This document shows, piece after piece, positions 8,382-17,029 of a stretch of DNA of 64,000 nucleotides. The notes under the pieces were generated by a model. The model did not search any database and had not been told where the DNA came from. It was given only the letters and a program-made list of their open reading frames with translations. The stretch lies in contig DASRFR010000022.1 in NCBI GenBank assembly GCA_035651455.1, forward strand, positions 1-64,000, in the 5' to 3' direction. A program made the position numbers and the translations under genes. Positions within the stretch are counted from its first letter, which is position 1; each line of letters starts with the position of its first letter. Source of the stretch: DASRFR01 sp035651455 (GTDB lineage Bacteria; Acidobacteriota; Terriglobia; Terriglobales; Acidobacteriaceae).

Positions 8382-9160
8382 TCGGAGGACAGCGAAGAAC
8401 CTGCCGTTTCGCTTTGCACCGGCACACTGGCTTTGCCGGTCCTTTGGCGCACGGCCTCGTAGAGAACCACTCCGGCTGCGACAGACACGTTGAGAGATGG
8501 CACCTTGCCCAGCATGGGAATGGAAACCAGGAAGTCGCACCGCGAACGCACGTGCTCGTGCAATCCCTTTCCTTCCGCGCCCACGACTACGGCGCAGTTC
8601 ATGTTGTAGTCGACCGCGTCATAAGTCTGCTTGCCTCGTTCGTCTAGGCCGACGATCCAAATGTCTTTAGATTTCAGCTCGTCCAGCGTGCGTGAAATAT
8701 TTGTGACCTTCGCGATCGGCAAATGTTCGCTCGCTCCCGCCGATGCCTTGGTTACGGTGCCAGTCACTCCTGCCGCCCGTCTCTCGGGAATCACCACGCC
8801 GTCCGCGCCGGCGGCATCTGCCGTTCGCAAAATCGCGCCAAGATTGTGCGGATCCTCCACCCCGTCAAGCACCACCACCAGTGAATATTCGCCGCGTTTG
8901 GCTCCAAGCACGTCATCCACATCGCTGTACTGTTTCGCAGAAGTAACCGCCACCACGCCCTGGTGAGCATTGTTGCCCGCCATCCGGTCGAGCTCCTGCC
9001 GCGGCAGGAATCGCACCGGGACTCCGACTTTTCTTGTCTCCTCGATGAGCCGCTGCAGGCGAATATCGTGACGTTCCTTTGCCACGCCCACCCACTCGAA
9101 TGATCGCCCGCGCGCTTTCAGCGCTTCCGTCACTGCGTGGATTCCGTAGATGTAGTGCAT
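8378..9160 (-). CDS. rlmB: 23S rRNA 2'-O-methyltransferase, RlmB/TrmH (SPOUT) family
   Basis: The start at ATG 9160 is fixed by a strong GGAGGAAG directly upstream on the minus strand; an ATG 18 codons earlier has none. The 260-residue product has an N-terminal L30e-like substrate domain (M-H-Y-I-Y-G-I-H-A-V) and a SPOUT domain. Its knot motifs are D-G-V-E-D-P-H-N-L-G-A-I-L-R-T, V-V-G-A-E-G-K-G-L and I-P-M-L-G-K-V-P-S-L-N-V-S-V-A. Such enzymes methylate the 2'-O of G2251 in 23S rRNA or of related tRNA sites, using SAM. Its stop overlaps the start of the M1-like gene, so the two are translationally coupled. RlmB rather than TrmH is the likelier name by length, but not certain. Confidence 0.9.
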   Translation of the reverse strand: MHYIYGIHAVTEALKARGRSFEWVGVAKERHDIRLQRLIEETRKVGVPVRFLPRQELDRMAGNNAHQGVVAVTSAKQYSDVDDVLGAKRGEYSLVVVLDGVEDPHNLGAILRTADAAGADGVVIPERRAAGVTGTVTKASAGASEHLPIAKVTNISRTLDELKSKDIWIVGLDERGKQTYDAVDYNMNCAVVVGAEGKGLHEHVRSRCDFLVSIPMLGKVPSLNVSVAAGVVLYEAVRQRTGKASVPVQSETAGSSLSSE

Positions 9161-9251
9161 CTTCCTCCAGTTTAGCGCGAAGCCCCGAATCCCTCGAAGC
9201 CCGTCGGGAATCAAAACTGGGCTGCTAGACTAAAGATTCAGGAGGCGCTCG

Positions 9252-10436
9252 TTGCGCGACGTGTACATCCTTTCGGCGGTGCGTACCCCGATCGGCAAGT
9301 TCGGCGGATCTCTGTCAACTCTCAGCGCCGCTGACATGGGCGTGGCTGCCGCCAAAGCCGCTATGGACCGGGCCGGAATTCAGCCTCAGCAGGTGGAAGA
9401 AACAATTTTCGGCAACGCCCGGCAGGCGGGTGGCGGCCCCAATCCCGCGCGCCAGATTTCCGTTCGCAGTGGCGTTCCCCAGGAGGTCCCCGCCTACACT
9501 GTCAATAAAGCCTGTGCGTCCGGGATGAAGACAATCGGGCTCGGCTTTCAGGAAATCGCCACCGGGAACCTGGATTGCGTCCTCGCCGGCGGTGCCGAGT
9601 CGATGTCCCGCTTACCGTATTACCTCGAGGGTGCCCGCTGGGGACTCCGCATGGGCCACCAGGAGCTTGTGGATGGTATGTATCGCGATGGTTTCTTCTG
9701 TCCACTTTCAAAAATGGTGATGGGCGAAACTGCCGAACTCCTCGCCGGCCAGTACAAGATCTCTCGGGAAGAGCAGGACCAGTTCGCGCTGTGTTCGCAG
9801 CAGCGGGCCGCCGCTGCGATCGCCTCCGGCCGTTTTGACAGCGAAATCACTCCTGTCACCATCAAGACGCGAAAGGGCACCACTGTCTTTGCGCGTGACG
9901 AGCATCCTTTTCCTGACGCCAGCCTGGAGAAAATGGCTAAGCTCGCCCCGGTATTCTCCAAGACCGGAACTATCACCGCGGGCAACTCGTCTGGGATCAC
10001 CGACGGCGCGGCGGCCATCGTGCTGGCAAGCGAAGACTTTGTTAAGAAGAACAATCTGAAGCCGCTGGCCCGCGTAACAGCGTCAACTTCGGCTGGCGTC
10101 GATCCCCGCATCATGGGCATTGGTCCCGTCCCCGCGGTTCGAAAAATGGAGCAAAAGCATCAGCTCAAGCTGTCCGACTTCGACCTGGTCGAGCTAAACG
10201 AGGCCTTTGCCGCACAGGTGCTTGCCTGCGACCGCGATCTGCACTTCGATCGTGGTCGGCTCAACGTCAATGGCGGCGCAATCGCCTTGGGCCATCCCAT
10301 CGGCTGCACAGGTACGCGCATTACGGTGACGCTGCTGCATGAAATGCTCAAACGCAAAGCTCGGCGTGGACTCGCCACCCTATGCGTCAGCGGTGGAATG
10401 GGAATGGCGCTGGCGCTCGAGAACGTCGCAGGCTGA
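9252..10436 (+). CDS. acetyl-CoA C-acyltransferase (thiolase)
   Basis: The start is TTG 9252, with AGGAGG seven bases upstream. The 394 residues match the thiolase II length. The nucleophile cysteine lies in N-K-A-C-A-S-G-M-K (about residue 89). The later catalytic motifs N-E-A-F-A, G-G-A-I-A-L-G-H-P-I-G and C-V-S-G-G-M-G are intact. It condenses or cleaves acetyl-CoA/acetoacetyl-CoA or longer acyl chains. No hbd, crt or fad gene is adjacent, so direction and chain length are undecided. It is divergent from the methyltransferase, sharing about 90 bp of promoter region. Confidence 0.93.
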   Translation: MRDVYILSAVRTPIGKFGGSLSTLSAADMGVAAAKAAMDRAGIQPQQVEETIFGNARQAGGGPNPARQISVRSGVPQEVPAYTVNKACASGMKTIGLGFQEIATGNLDCVLAGGAESMSRLPYYLEGARWGLRMGHQELVDGMYRDGFFCPLSKMVMGETAELLAGQYKISREEQDQFALCSQQRAAAAIASGRFDSEITPVTIKTRKGTTVFARDEHPFPDASLEKMAKLAPVFSKTGTITAGNSSGITDGAAAIVLASEDFVKKNNLKPLARVTASTSAGVDPRIMGIGPVPAVRKMEQKHQLKLSDFDLVELNEAFAAQVLACDRDLHFDRGRLNVNGGAIALGHPIGCTGTRITVTLLHEMLKRKARRGLATLCVSGGMGMALALENVAG

Positions 10437-10506
10437 ATTCGATTTGGTGCCGCTTTCGCCTGTGTCTTGCGCGGGGATCCGCAAAATGCAGTAATCACCC
10501 AGCCCT

Positions 10507-10773
10507 TTACGCGTTGCGACCGTAGTTTTTGTGCAGAATGCCAATCAGGATGATCAGAAACGCGAACAGGCGAACCAGGTAGATCACCGGCTTGCCTTCA
10601 TTTGGGTGGGCGAGAAAAAGTGTGCCCGTACGGTTTACCCCCTCGATCAAAAAGGCGACACAGAAGGCCAGGAACAGCGAATCATGGGTGCGCTTCCAGA
10701 ATTTCAGAAAGAAAAGGCTCGCACTCAGAGACGACACCGCGATCACGCCCAGGAGAAATGCTTCAATTGTCAT
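10507..10773 (-). CDS. small membrane protein, DUF5985-like (second copy)
   Basis: Starting at ATG 10773, the 88-residue product has three hydrophobic segments (about 5-22, 32-48, 65-82) and begins M-T-I-E-A-F-L-L-G. Its start overlaps the stop of the upstream gene (ATGA), so the two are coupled. It resembles the short DUF5985 membrane proteins that occur as tandem pairs; function unknown. The frame is open far upstream of 10773, but that part lies over the neighbour in another frame. Confidence 0.72.
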   Translation of the reverse strand: MTIEAFLLGVIAVSSLSASLFFLKFWKRTHDSLFLAFCVAFLIEGVNRTGTLFLAHPNEGKPVIYLVRLFAFLIILIGILHKNYGRNA

Positions 10774-11030
10774 GCCTCTCCCTCCCAGATCAGTCCGTAC
10801 ATGAGCACGATCATGGCAATGGCAGCCGCTAGCAATCGCCATCTGTACAGGTCCACCTGCGGGAGCAGCACCAGGTCGACGAACACGAGCAGGTTTGAGA
10901 TGGTGAGACCGAAGAAGCACACCGCGCTCCACAACAGCAGTTTCGCCCGGCTTCGGAAATAGCCCCGCAGCAGGAGCACACTGCAAAGCAGCGTGGTAAC
11001 AGCCCCCAGCATGTATACGGCTGCTCCCAT
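10770..11030 (-). CDS. small membrane protein, DUF5985-like (first copy)
   Basis: ATG 11030 overlaps the TAA of the winged-helix-like gene by one base (TAATG). The 86 residues hold three hydrophobic helices with two short basic loops (R-G-Y-F-R-S-R-A-K; Y-R-W-R). The size and layout match the following gene: N-out start, F-F-G-L-T-I-S-N-L-L-V-F in place of F-C-V-A-F-L-I-E-G-V-N. The two look like divergent paralogues, possibly a heteromeric membrane unit. Function unknown. Confidence 0.72.
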   Translation of the reverse strand: MGAAVYMLGAVTTLLCSVLLLRGYFRSRAKLLLWSAVCFFGLTISNLLVFVDLVLLPQVDLYRWRLLAAAIAMIVLMYGLIWEGEA

Positions 11031-11419
11031 TACTCTCTCTCCTTGTCGCGAGTGAAACGAAAAGCGCGGGCAAACTCCCTCATGGCCGTTGGGGCTTTCG
11101 CGTGGATCATTCGCGTCAATCGGATCAGCTCCCGCCGATAGGTTAGGTCGACCTGGGTTAACAGGGCGTCCCGCTCTGCGTTGGAATTGTAGATGTAGCC
11201 CGAGGTGCTCGGACATTCGATCGCCAGGTTGCGCTGCACCAGATCTCGCAAGATTCGTTCGGCCAACTCCTTGCGAAGATACAGAGCGTCCGCCATTTCT
11301 TCGCAGGACCACTGCCTGGGCCGCTTGTTCCACAACAACAGGAGTGCCTCGAGGTGCGGGACGGTGTCGATTTGTTCCAGGATGAAACCGTCAACCCGGA
11401 GCTTCGAATCCTCCGTCAT
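11030..11419 (-). CDS. hypothetical winged-helix-like protein
   Basis: The 129-residue soluble protein has a helix-rich layout compatible with a winged-helix DNA-binding fold. L-E-A-L-L-L-L-W leads into W-S-C-E-E-M-A-D-A-L-Y-L (helix 2), then a recognition-like helix E-L-A-E-R-I-L-R-D-L-V, and a wing with Y-I-Y-N-S-N. A basic helical C-terminus follows. It is the first gene of a three-gene overlapping operon with two small membrane proteins. That suggests it regulates them or senses with them; this is inference only. Confidence 0.65.
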   Translation of the reverse strand: MTEDSKLRVDGFILEQIDTVPHLEALLLLWNKRPRQWSCEEMADALYLRKELAERILRDLVQRNLAIECPSTSGYIYNSNAERDALLTQVDLTYRRELIRLTRMIHAKAPTAMREFARAFRFTRDKERE

Positions 11420-11490
11420 CTCTCGATCAAACCAGTTCGTTTGACTTTCTGCCGCGCAGCATCACTTTGGGGATAGTCTATTGCCCGTTC

Positions 11491-11616
11491 GAAATCGCGC
11501 CTCGCGAAATTTGCCGGCAAAACGGGAGAGGTAGATCGTATCACGACTTAATCGCCCGAGCGGCGAGCCCTGCCGCCAGCATGCGTACTGCTCATGCTTC
11601 TGAAATCGCGCCTCGC
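11491..11616. repeat. 15-bp direct repeat and palindrome upstream of the LytTR regulator
   Basis: GAAATCGCGCCTCGC occurs at 11491-11505 and again at 11602-11616, 111 bp apart. Between them lies the perfect 12-bp palindrome TTTGCCGGCAAA (11510-11521), and an AGCATG...CATGCT inverted repeat spans 11578-11598. All lie in the gap between the divergent small-protein operon and the response-regulator gene. LytTR regulators bind direct repeats, so these may be autoregulatory sites, but that is a guess. Confidence 0.35.
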
Positions 11617-11617
11617 A

Positions 11618-11646
11618 TTGCCCTCCGCTGACAGGCTGGCTATACT
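11618..11646 (+). promoter_or_regulatory. candidate sigma-70 promoter of the LytTR regulator
   Basis: TTGCCC at 11618 and TATACT at 11641 are separated by 17 bp. The predicted transcript would begin about 11652, almost at ATG 11654. That implies a leaderless mRNA, or use of the GTG at 11672 as the real start. Confidence 0.45.
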
Positions 11647-11653
11647 TTTAGGG

Positions 11654-12448
11654 ATGCCAGGTGCGGAAGTCGTGTCTCTGTCAGCAGTAATCGTGGATGA
11701 CGAGCAACTCGCGCGCGACGAACTCGCCTACTTGTTGAAAGATACAGGCGACGTAGACGTTGTCGCCCAGGGTAAGAACGGCGTCGAGGCGGTTAACCTG
11801 ATTCGCGAGCATAGTCCCGACCTCGTATTCCTCGATGTGCAGATGCCCGGCCTCGACGGCTTCGGCGTGATCAAGAAGTTGCTGGACAAGAAAGTTCCCC
11901 TGCCCAAAATTGTATTTGCTACCGCTTTCGACCAGTACGCGGTGAAGGCCTTTGAAGTGAATGCTGTCGATTATTTGCTGAAACCCTTCGATAAAAAGCG
12001 GGTTGCGCAATCTATCGAAAAGGCGCGCGCCAAGATGGAAGCGGCCGGTACCTCCAGCGACAAGCTGGAAACGCTTATGCGCATGCTCGAGTCGCAGAAG
12101 CAAACCTCCAAGATCCTCCTCAAGTCTGCTGGCCGGCTTTTTCTGGTGGATCAGAAGGATATTTGCTACGCCTCGATTGAGGACGGCGTCATCACTGTGG
12201 TGACGACCGGCGCCGCGGGCATGGAAGGTCAATCCAACTGTCGTACCTTGGAGGAACTGCTCGACAGTCTCGATCCCAACCTATTTTGGCGCGCTCACCG
12301 CTCTTACTTGGTGAACACGAATCGCATCAAGGAAGTTGTGCCCTGGTTCAAGAGCTCGTACCAGCTCCGCATGGATGACAAGAAGCAGACGGAAATTCCC
12401 GTCAGCCGCGCCCAAACTCGCCGCCTGCGCGAGCTCTTCCGTCTGTAG
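11654..12448 (+). CDS. LytTR-family response regulator
   Basis: From ATG 11654 the product is 264 residues; GTG 11672 is an alternative. A receiver domain (about 10-125) has the acidic pair V-D-D-E, the phosphoacceptor aspartate in L-V-F-L-D-V-Q-M-P-G and the lysine in Y-L-L-K-P-F. A coiled linker follows. The LytTR DNA-binding domain (about 160-264) shows R-A-H-R-S-Y-L-V-N and ends in R-L-R-E-L. Such regulators act with membrane histidine kinases, but none is adjacent. The promoter lies so close to the ATG that translation may be leaderless. Confidence 0.92.
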   Translation: MPGAEVVSLSAVIVDDEQLARDELAYLLKDTGDVDVVAQGKNGVEAVNLIREHSPDLVFLDVQMPGLDGFGVIKKLLDKKVPLPKIVFATAFDQYAVKAFEVNAVDYLLKPFDKKRVAQSIEKARAKMEAAGTSSDKLETLMRMLESQKQTSKILLKSAGRLFLVDQKDICYASIEDGVITVVTTGAAGMEGQSNCRTLEELLDSLDPNLFWRAHRSYLVNTNRIKEVVPWFKSSYQLRMDDKKQTEIPVSRAQTRRLRELFRL

Positions 12449-12639
12449 CTGGTCACGCTACCCCAGCCTACACTCGCGGGCAGACTCGCCGTCAACACTC
12501 CCAGCTCCGCTCCAAAGGATCATAATATTTGATGGGGGAGGGCGGCCAGGAATTCAGATTGCATTATTAAGAGTTCACGACTGGCTTTTGCCTACGTTCA
12601 ATCTGAAGTTCTATTTCCCGGCCGCGCCCGTACAAAAAC

Positions 12640-13353
12640 TCAAGCAGCCATCGCCTGTAGCGCGCTGCGATCGCGTATTACCAGCGTTGATCCTTCCAGC
12701 CGTATCAGCTGCTGTCTCTTCAATTGAGTCATTAACCGCGTTACCGTTTCTCGCGACGATCCAATCATCTGCGCCATTTCCTCGTGCGTCAGCCCTGACT
12801 GAATTCGGATCTCCGTGTCGGAAATCTCGTCTGGAGTCCATGACAGCAATAATTTGGCCAGCTTTCCGGCTGAGGAACGCGCCAGGACCAAGTCATGAAT
12901 ATCGCGATACGCTTCTTGAAATTCATGGCTGAGACATTGCGCCGCATGCAGACCTGCTTCCCCATGCGCATTCAGGAATCGCAACAGGTTCTCTTTCTCC
13001 ACGAACCTCACCTGGCACGGGGCAGCCGTTTCCGCGGTCAACTCACACGCCGTGGCCGATATCACCGCGCTTAGTCCTAACACCTCTCCCGCTTCGGCGA
13101 TGCGCAGGATCAGTACTCTGCCTTCCCGCGATGCCGCCGACAGCTTCACTCTTCCTGCGCAGAGCACAAACACGCCGCGCGGCATCTGTCCTTCGGCAAA
13201 TAGCAGCGCACTTTCCGGGAAGATGCTGGGGTGCCCGATTGAGCTGAATCCGGATACGACATCAGGTGAAAAATTGCAGAACCACGATGCCCCTTTGAGC
13301 TTGCAGTCACCGCAGTGGTCGACGATTCCGATGCCATACGGTGTATTCATCAA
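12640..13353 (-). CDS. FNR/CRP-family transcription regulator with N-terminal Cys cluster
   Basis: The 237-residue protein has a cyclic-nucleotide-binding-like beta barrel (about 35-150) and a Crp-type helix-turn-helix: L-T-H-E-E-M-A-Q-M-I-G-S-S-R-E-T-V-T-R-L, about 188-207. Near the start, C14, C17 and C26 (H-C-G-D-C then W-F-C-N-F) could, with a later Cys in the barrel, hold an Fe-S cluster as in FNR. That would make it an oxygen or NO sensor. It is downstream of the sigma-54 activator and cytochrome P460 on the same strand. Ligand not established. Confidence 0.85.
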   Translation of the reverse strand: MMNTPYGIGIVDHCGDCKLKGASWFCNFSPDVVSGFSSIGHPSIFPESALLFAEGQMPRGVFVLCAGRVKLSAASREGRVLILRIAEAGEVLGLSAVISATACELTAETAAPCQVRFVEKENLLRFLNAHGEAGLHAAQCLSHEFQEAYRDIHDLVLARSSAGKLAKLLLSWTPDEISDTEIRIQSGLTHEEMAQMIGSSRETVTRLMTQLKRQQLIRLEGSTLVIRDRSALQAMAA

Positions 13354-13570
13354 ACACTCTCCTCTGCCGAATCCGCCTTTGGTTCTGGTCGTGGAGTCAC
13401 TAATGCGGTGCTACCATTGTCTGCACTTCGTTATCCATCTCGGACTTGCTGGCGAAGTGCAAGAATTCAGGCTAGTTCGGATTTCGTAACAGATCAGACT
13501 TTGGTTTCGCACAAGCCGCTTCTGCCGATGATTCGTCAAATTGCCGAAACCGCGTCAATAAGGCGACCTT

Positions 13571-15622
13571 CTAGGTTTGGAACTCCCGGCGGGAAATTCC
13601 CAGCTTTCGCATTTTGGATTGCAAAGTCGTTCTCTTGAGCCCCAGTCGGGCGGCCGCTCCGTGGGTCCCCGAGACCAATCCCCTGGTTTCCTTCAGAACT
13701 CGCACAATGTGATCGCGTTCCGCCTGTTCCAATGTCCTTAGACCCGGTTCCATAGTCTCGTCGACCTTCAATTCCGCCAGGGGCACTCGCAGGACTGGCC
13801 CCTCGCTGAGAATGACAGACCGCTCGATAATGTTTTCCAGCTCGCGAACGTTCCCCGGCCAATGCCATTGGACTAATGCATTAATCGCATCCGCGGCTAT
13901 TGTTTCAATCCGCTTGTCCATGCGACGGGCAAACTTCTGCACGAAGTGCCGGACCAGTAAGGGAATATCGCTCTTCCTTTCCCGCAACGCAGGCAGATGG
14001 ATAGGAAACACCCGTAACCGGTAGTAAAGGTCGCTGCGGAATTGCCCGTTGGCTACATTCTTGGATAAGTCCCGGTTCGTGGCGGCCACCAGGCGTACAT
14101 CCACCCGAATTGTCTTGGTGCTGCCTAGTCTTTCAAACTCCTGATCCTGCAACACCCGCAGGAGCTTGGGCTGCAGTTCCAACGGAATATCGCCTACTTC
14201 GTCCAAAAACAGCGTGCCCTTGTCGGCCAGTTCCAGGCGTCCGGTCTTTTGGCTGATCGCGCCAGTAAAAGCTCCGCGTTCGTGCCCGAAAAGTTCGCTT
14301 TCCAGCAGTCCGGTAGGAATAGCGGCACAGTTCAGCTTGATGAAACTGTTGTTTTTTCGGCTGCTCATGCGATGTATGGCCCGCGCAATCAACTCTTTCC
14401 CCGTTCCCGTCTCGCCCAGGATCAGAACTGTCGCGCCGCTTCCCGCCACGGTTTTTGCCTGTTGCAGCACCCGTTGCAAAGCAGCACTCTCGCCAACGAT
14501 CTCTTCAAAATTCAGTTCCGTACGAATCTCATCCTGCAAGTACAGGTTTTCGGTTTTCAGCTTCTCTTGCAGGGATGCAATCTGTTCATAGGCGCGGCCC
14601 CTGTCGACTGCGGCGGCGATCTGGTTGGCTACTTCGCGAAGCAGACCGATGTCGCTTGTCCCGAAATCGAATTGTTGCGTGGTCGCAAGGTTCAGAGTAC
14701 CAACCACCCCGTTAGACGTGATCAACGGGATGCAACAGCCGGACTGAACCCCCTTCTCGAGTAACGGTTTCAGGATCGGTGAGCTGATGGCGTCTGCAGC
14801 CGAACGGGTAAACAACTTCACTTCCTTGGCGGCGAGCGCCTGTCTCGGAGTGGACTGCGAATCCGCCAGTACAAGACCTTCCTCCAGACCTTCCAATGGT
14901 GCGTTTCTTACGTAAACTCGCATCGTCTGTGTCTCGGGATCTAAAAGCGCCAAGCTGGCATAGTTAACCGGCGCAACCCGGCGCAACGCGTCGATAATCG
15001 CGGGAAATACCAGCCGCAAGTCGGGCGCGGTCACCAGTACTTGGTTGATCTCTAGGAGGGCTTGCAGGTGCGTCTTTTCATGATGCAAGGCTTCCCGCGT
15101 TTGCACATTTTCAATCGCGACTGCCACCAGGCCGGCTACCCGCCTGAGAAACACTAGGTCGTCATTCGAATAAGTGTTCTTCTGTGAGTTGGCGAGTCCC
15201 AGCGCTCCCAATCGGTTTTGTGCAGTCGTCAGCGGCACTACGCAATATGAGAGGAACCCTCTCGCTCGCAATATGTCCAGCACTCGCGGGAACCGTTGTT
15301 CTTCGCGAAGGTCCCCGATGTTGAGGGCCTGTTGATGTTCCCAAACCCAGCCGCTCGAAGACTCCTGCACCCCGACTTCTGCGGGAAACTCCGGCTGCGC
15401 GTTGCCCTGCCATGCGTGCAGACGCATTACGTTCACCGTGGGATCGTACAGAGAGAAGTTGGCGAATTCGAATACTGCCAGCGTGTGCAGCCGGTCTGCG
15501 AGTGCGCGCAACACCGCTTGCACCGTGTCGTGGCGCACAATAACGTCCGCCAACTGCAGTAGCGCCTCGTATCGGCGCAAATCGAGTGTTGAGTCGAGGT
15601 GAGTCTCGGAACCCGAGCGCAT
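13571..15622 (-). CDS. sigma-54-dependent transcription activator with two GAF domains (FhlA/NorR-like)
   Basis: The 683 residues comprise two GAF sensor domains (about 18-170 and 190-345), an AAA+ domain (about 370-600) and a Fis-type helix-turn-helix at the end (about 645-680). The AAA+ part has Walker A G-E-T-G-T-G-K-E (about 404) and the sigma-54 contact loop G-A-F-T-G-A (about 450), so it should be a working activator of RpoN promoters. The architecture matches FhlA/NorR types. I found no clear -24/-12 promoter for P460 or other neighbours, so its targets remain open. Confidence 0.92.
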   Translation of the reverse strand: MRSGSETHLDSTLDLRRYEALLQLADVIVRHDTVQAVLRALADRLHTLAVFEFANFSLYDPTVNVMRLHAWQGNAQPEFPAEVGVQESSSGWVWEHQQALNIGDLREEQRFPRVLDILRARGFLSYCVVPLTTAQNRLGALGLANSQKNTYSNDDLVFLRRVAGLVAVAIENVQTREALHHEKTHLQALLEINQVLVTAPDLRLVFPAIIDALRRVAPVNYASLALLDPETQTMRVYVRNAPLEGLEEGLVLADSQSTPRQALAAKEVKLFTRSAADAISSPILKPLLEKGVQSGCCIPLITSNGVVGTLNLATTQQFDFGTSDIGLLREVANQIAAAVDRGRAYEQIASLQEKLKTENLYLQDEIRTELNFEEIVGESAALQRVLQQAKTVAGSGATVLILGETGTGKELIARAIHRMSSRKNNSFIKLNCAAIPTGLLESELFGHERGAFTGAISQKTGRLELADKGTLFLDEVGDIPLELQPKLLRVLQDQEFERLGSTKTIRVDVRLVAATNRDLSKNVANGQFRSDLYYRLRVFPIHLPALRERKSDIPLLVRHFVQKFARRMDKRIETIAADAINALVQWHWPGNVRELENIIERSVILSEGPVLRVPLAELKVDETMEPGLRTLEQAERDHIVRVLKETRGLVSGTHGAAARLGLKRTTLQSKMRKLGISRREFQT

Positions 15623-15889
15623 CCGCTTCCTTCCAACTGCTGACGGGGGGAGGGATGTCAGCGCAGTCGTTCAGGAACAAAAAAATACTAGTGAGAATAG
15701 CTCGTTTCGGACTACCCGCAAGCGAAATCGATGCTTGTTACGAAATACGAACAGAATCTGTCGCTGCCGATATTTCGGCAATTCTGCCGGTCGTAACTCG
15801 GCCGAATTATCGACCAGCATCGATCAACATCTTGTTACATTGAGTGCGCTCCGGACGTGTCCATCATCGGTTTGCCCCGTTATAGCTTG

Positions 15890-16465
15890 CTACTTACCCG
15901 TACTCTCGGCGGCTTCCGAGGCCTGCCGATACGTCCCAAATTTCTGCGCTACCGGTTTTAGTGTGGGATAGAACTGCACAAATGAGTGCTCCACGGCGGC
16001 GTTTTTCTCATGGCAATTGAAGCAGGCCTCCTTGGGATTTGCGCTCGCCGTGTCGATATTCTCGTCAAAGTTGAAATATGCCCACTTGTCGGGCAATCGG
16101 CTGTCTTTTACTTCTACGCCCATGCCCATGGATCCAACCTGGTAGTGTCCATGTTTGTTGATCGAGCCATTGCTCTCAGCCATACGCTCTTCGACTATGA
16201 ATTCAGTTTGGTCCGGCCATTTCCCGCTCTTCAGGAATTCATGGTATGCCCACTGCGGCACAAAAACGTTCGTGAACATCTCGTGACTATTCGGCTGCGG
16301 GCTGTAGTTCATACCGTACCCGGATGAGAGGAAGATCCATTCACGGTAGTTCACTGGTTTCAGCAGTTGGTTGTCCTTGGTGTATTGCGGTTTCTCTTGG
16401 GCGAACGTCGCCGTAGTGGTTAGGCACACCATCAGGATCGCGAACTTCAATGTGTGTCGCATCAT
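15890..16465 (-). CDS. cytochrome P460-family secreted protein
   Basis: The 191-residue product has a signal peptide (about 1-22, ending T-F-A-Q). The P460 fold signature includes Y-R-E-W-I-F-L-S-S-G-Y-G-M, and C-F-N-C-H (about 148-152) gives covalent haem attachment. P460 cytochromes oxidise hydroxylamine or NO, or act in NO detoxification, in the periplasm. The start has GGGGAG about five bases upstream; the second ATG directly after is equally possible. It is upstream of the GAF activator on the same strand, which fits an N-oxide response. Confidence 0.85.
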   Translation of the reverse strand: MMRHTLKFAILMVCLTTTATFAQEKPQYTKDNQLLKPVNYREWIFLSSGYGMNYSPQPNSHEMFTNVFVPQWAYHEFLKSGKWPDQTEFIVEERMAESNGSINKHGHYQVGSMGMGVEVKDSRLPDKWAYFNFDENIDTASANPKEACFNCHEKNAAVEHSFVQFYPTLKPVAQKFGTYRQASEAAESTGK

Positions 16466-16524
16466 CGAATCTCCCCTTCAGCATTGTAAGTCTGTAACCG
16501 GAAACCGCCCCACCGTTAGACGCG

Positions 16525-16542
16525 TGACGCGTGTTAACGTCA
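16525..16542. promoter_or_regulatory. candidate operator TGACG-N8-CGTCA
   Basis: This is a symmetric pair of pentamers with GTTAAC in the spacer, about 60 bp upstream of the P460 start and between the divergent P460 and 16660 genes. Its size suits a dimeric regulator such as the FNR/CRP-like protein encoded nearby. No second copy was found in the window. Confidence 0.3.
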
Positions 16543-16659
16543 TGCACTAATACGGAGCTTAACCTGGTTCAGTTCCATGGATCTTGAACGGCCCTGCCAT
16601 GTACTCCTCTCCCCCTGAGCCACCCGCGCGTAAGTCTAAACTGAAAATGGAGTAACAAA

Positions 16660-16986
16660 ATGCGAACCAGCCTTTCACTCTTGTTACTTGCAACCTCTTT
16701 CTTTCTCACTGTGGCCGGCGCCCATGCGCAGTCTGCGCCTCCAAGCCCAGAAGCTGCCCAGTCCAACAGTAAAGACTCGAGCTCTAACGCGACGCAAAGA
16801 TCAGACGCGTTACAGACAGACCAGGGTCGCATGCGGGTTCTGCTGGAACAAATGCAGGAGAATCTTGGAATGGTTCAGAACCTGAACACGCCCCTGCGCC
16901 ACCAGTTCGAACTCGAGATCGAAATGTGGCAAGTCTTGTTGCAGCAAATGGCGAGGGATTCCGGGCAGGCGCCAGCTAAACCATGA
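16660..16986 (+). CDS. small secreted hypothetical protein
   Basis: The start is backed by GGAG seven bases upstream. The 108 residues have a clear signal peptide (about 1-23, A-H-A-Q), a Ser/Asn-rich spacer (25-50) and an amphipathic helical part rich in Gln and Met (M-R-V-L-L-E-Q-M-Q-E-N; W-Q-V-L-L-Q-Q-M). No known domain is recognised. A periplasmic helical or coiled-coil protein is likely. It is convergent with ftsZ; the hairpin at 16993-17013 separates them. Confidence 0.6.
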   Translation: MRTSLSLLLLATSFFLTVAGAHAQSAPPSPEAAQSNSKDSSSNATQRSDALQTDQGRMRVLLEQMQENLGMVQNLNTPLRHQFELEIEMWQVLLQQMARDSGQAPAKP

Positions 16987-16992
16987 AAAGCA

Positions 16993-17013
16993 GGGCGGAC
17001 AGCACGTCCGCCC
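16993..17013 (-). terminator. terminator after ftsZ
   Basis: Perfect 8-bp stem GGGCGGAC/GTCCGCCC with a 5-base loop. Read on the minus strand it is followed by TGCTTTTC, fitting termination of the ftsQ-ftsA-ftsZ transcript. It may also act on the plus-strand gene ending at 16986. Confidence 0.65.
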
Positions 17014-17029
17014 CCAAGGCCGGATATTT

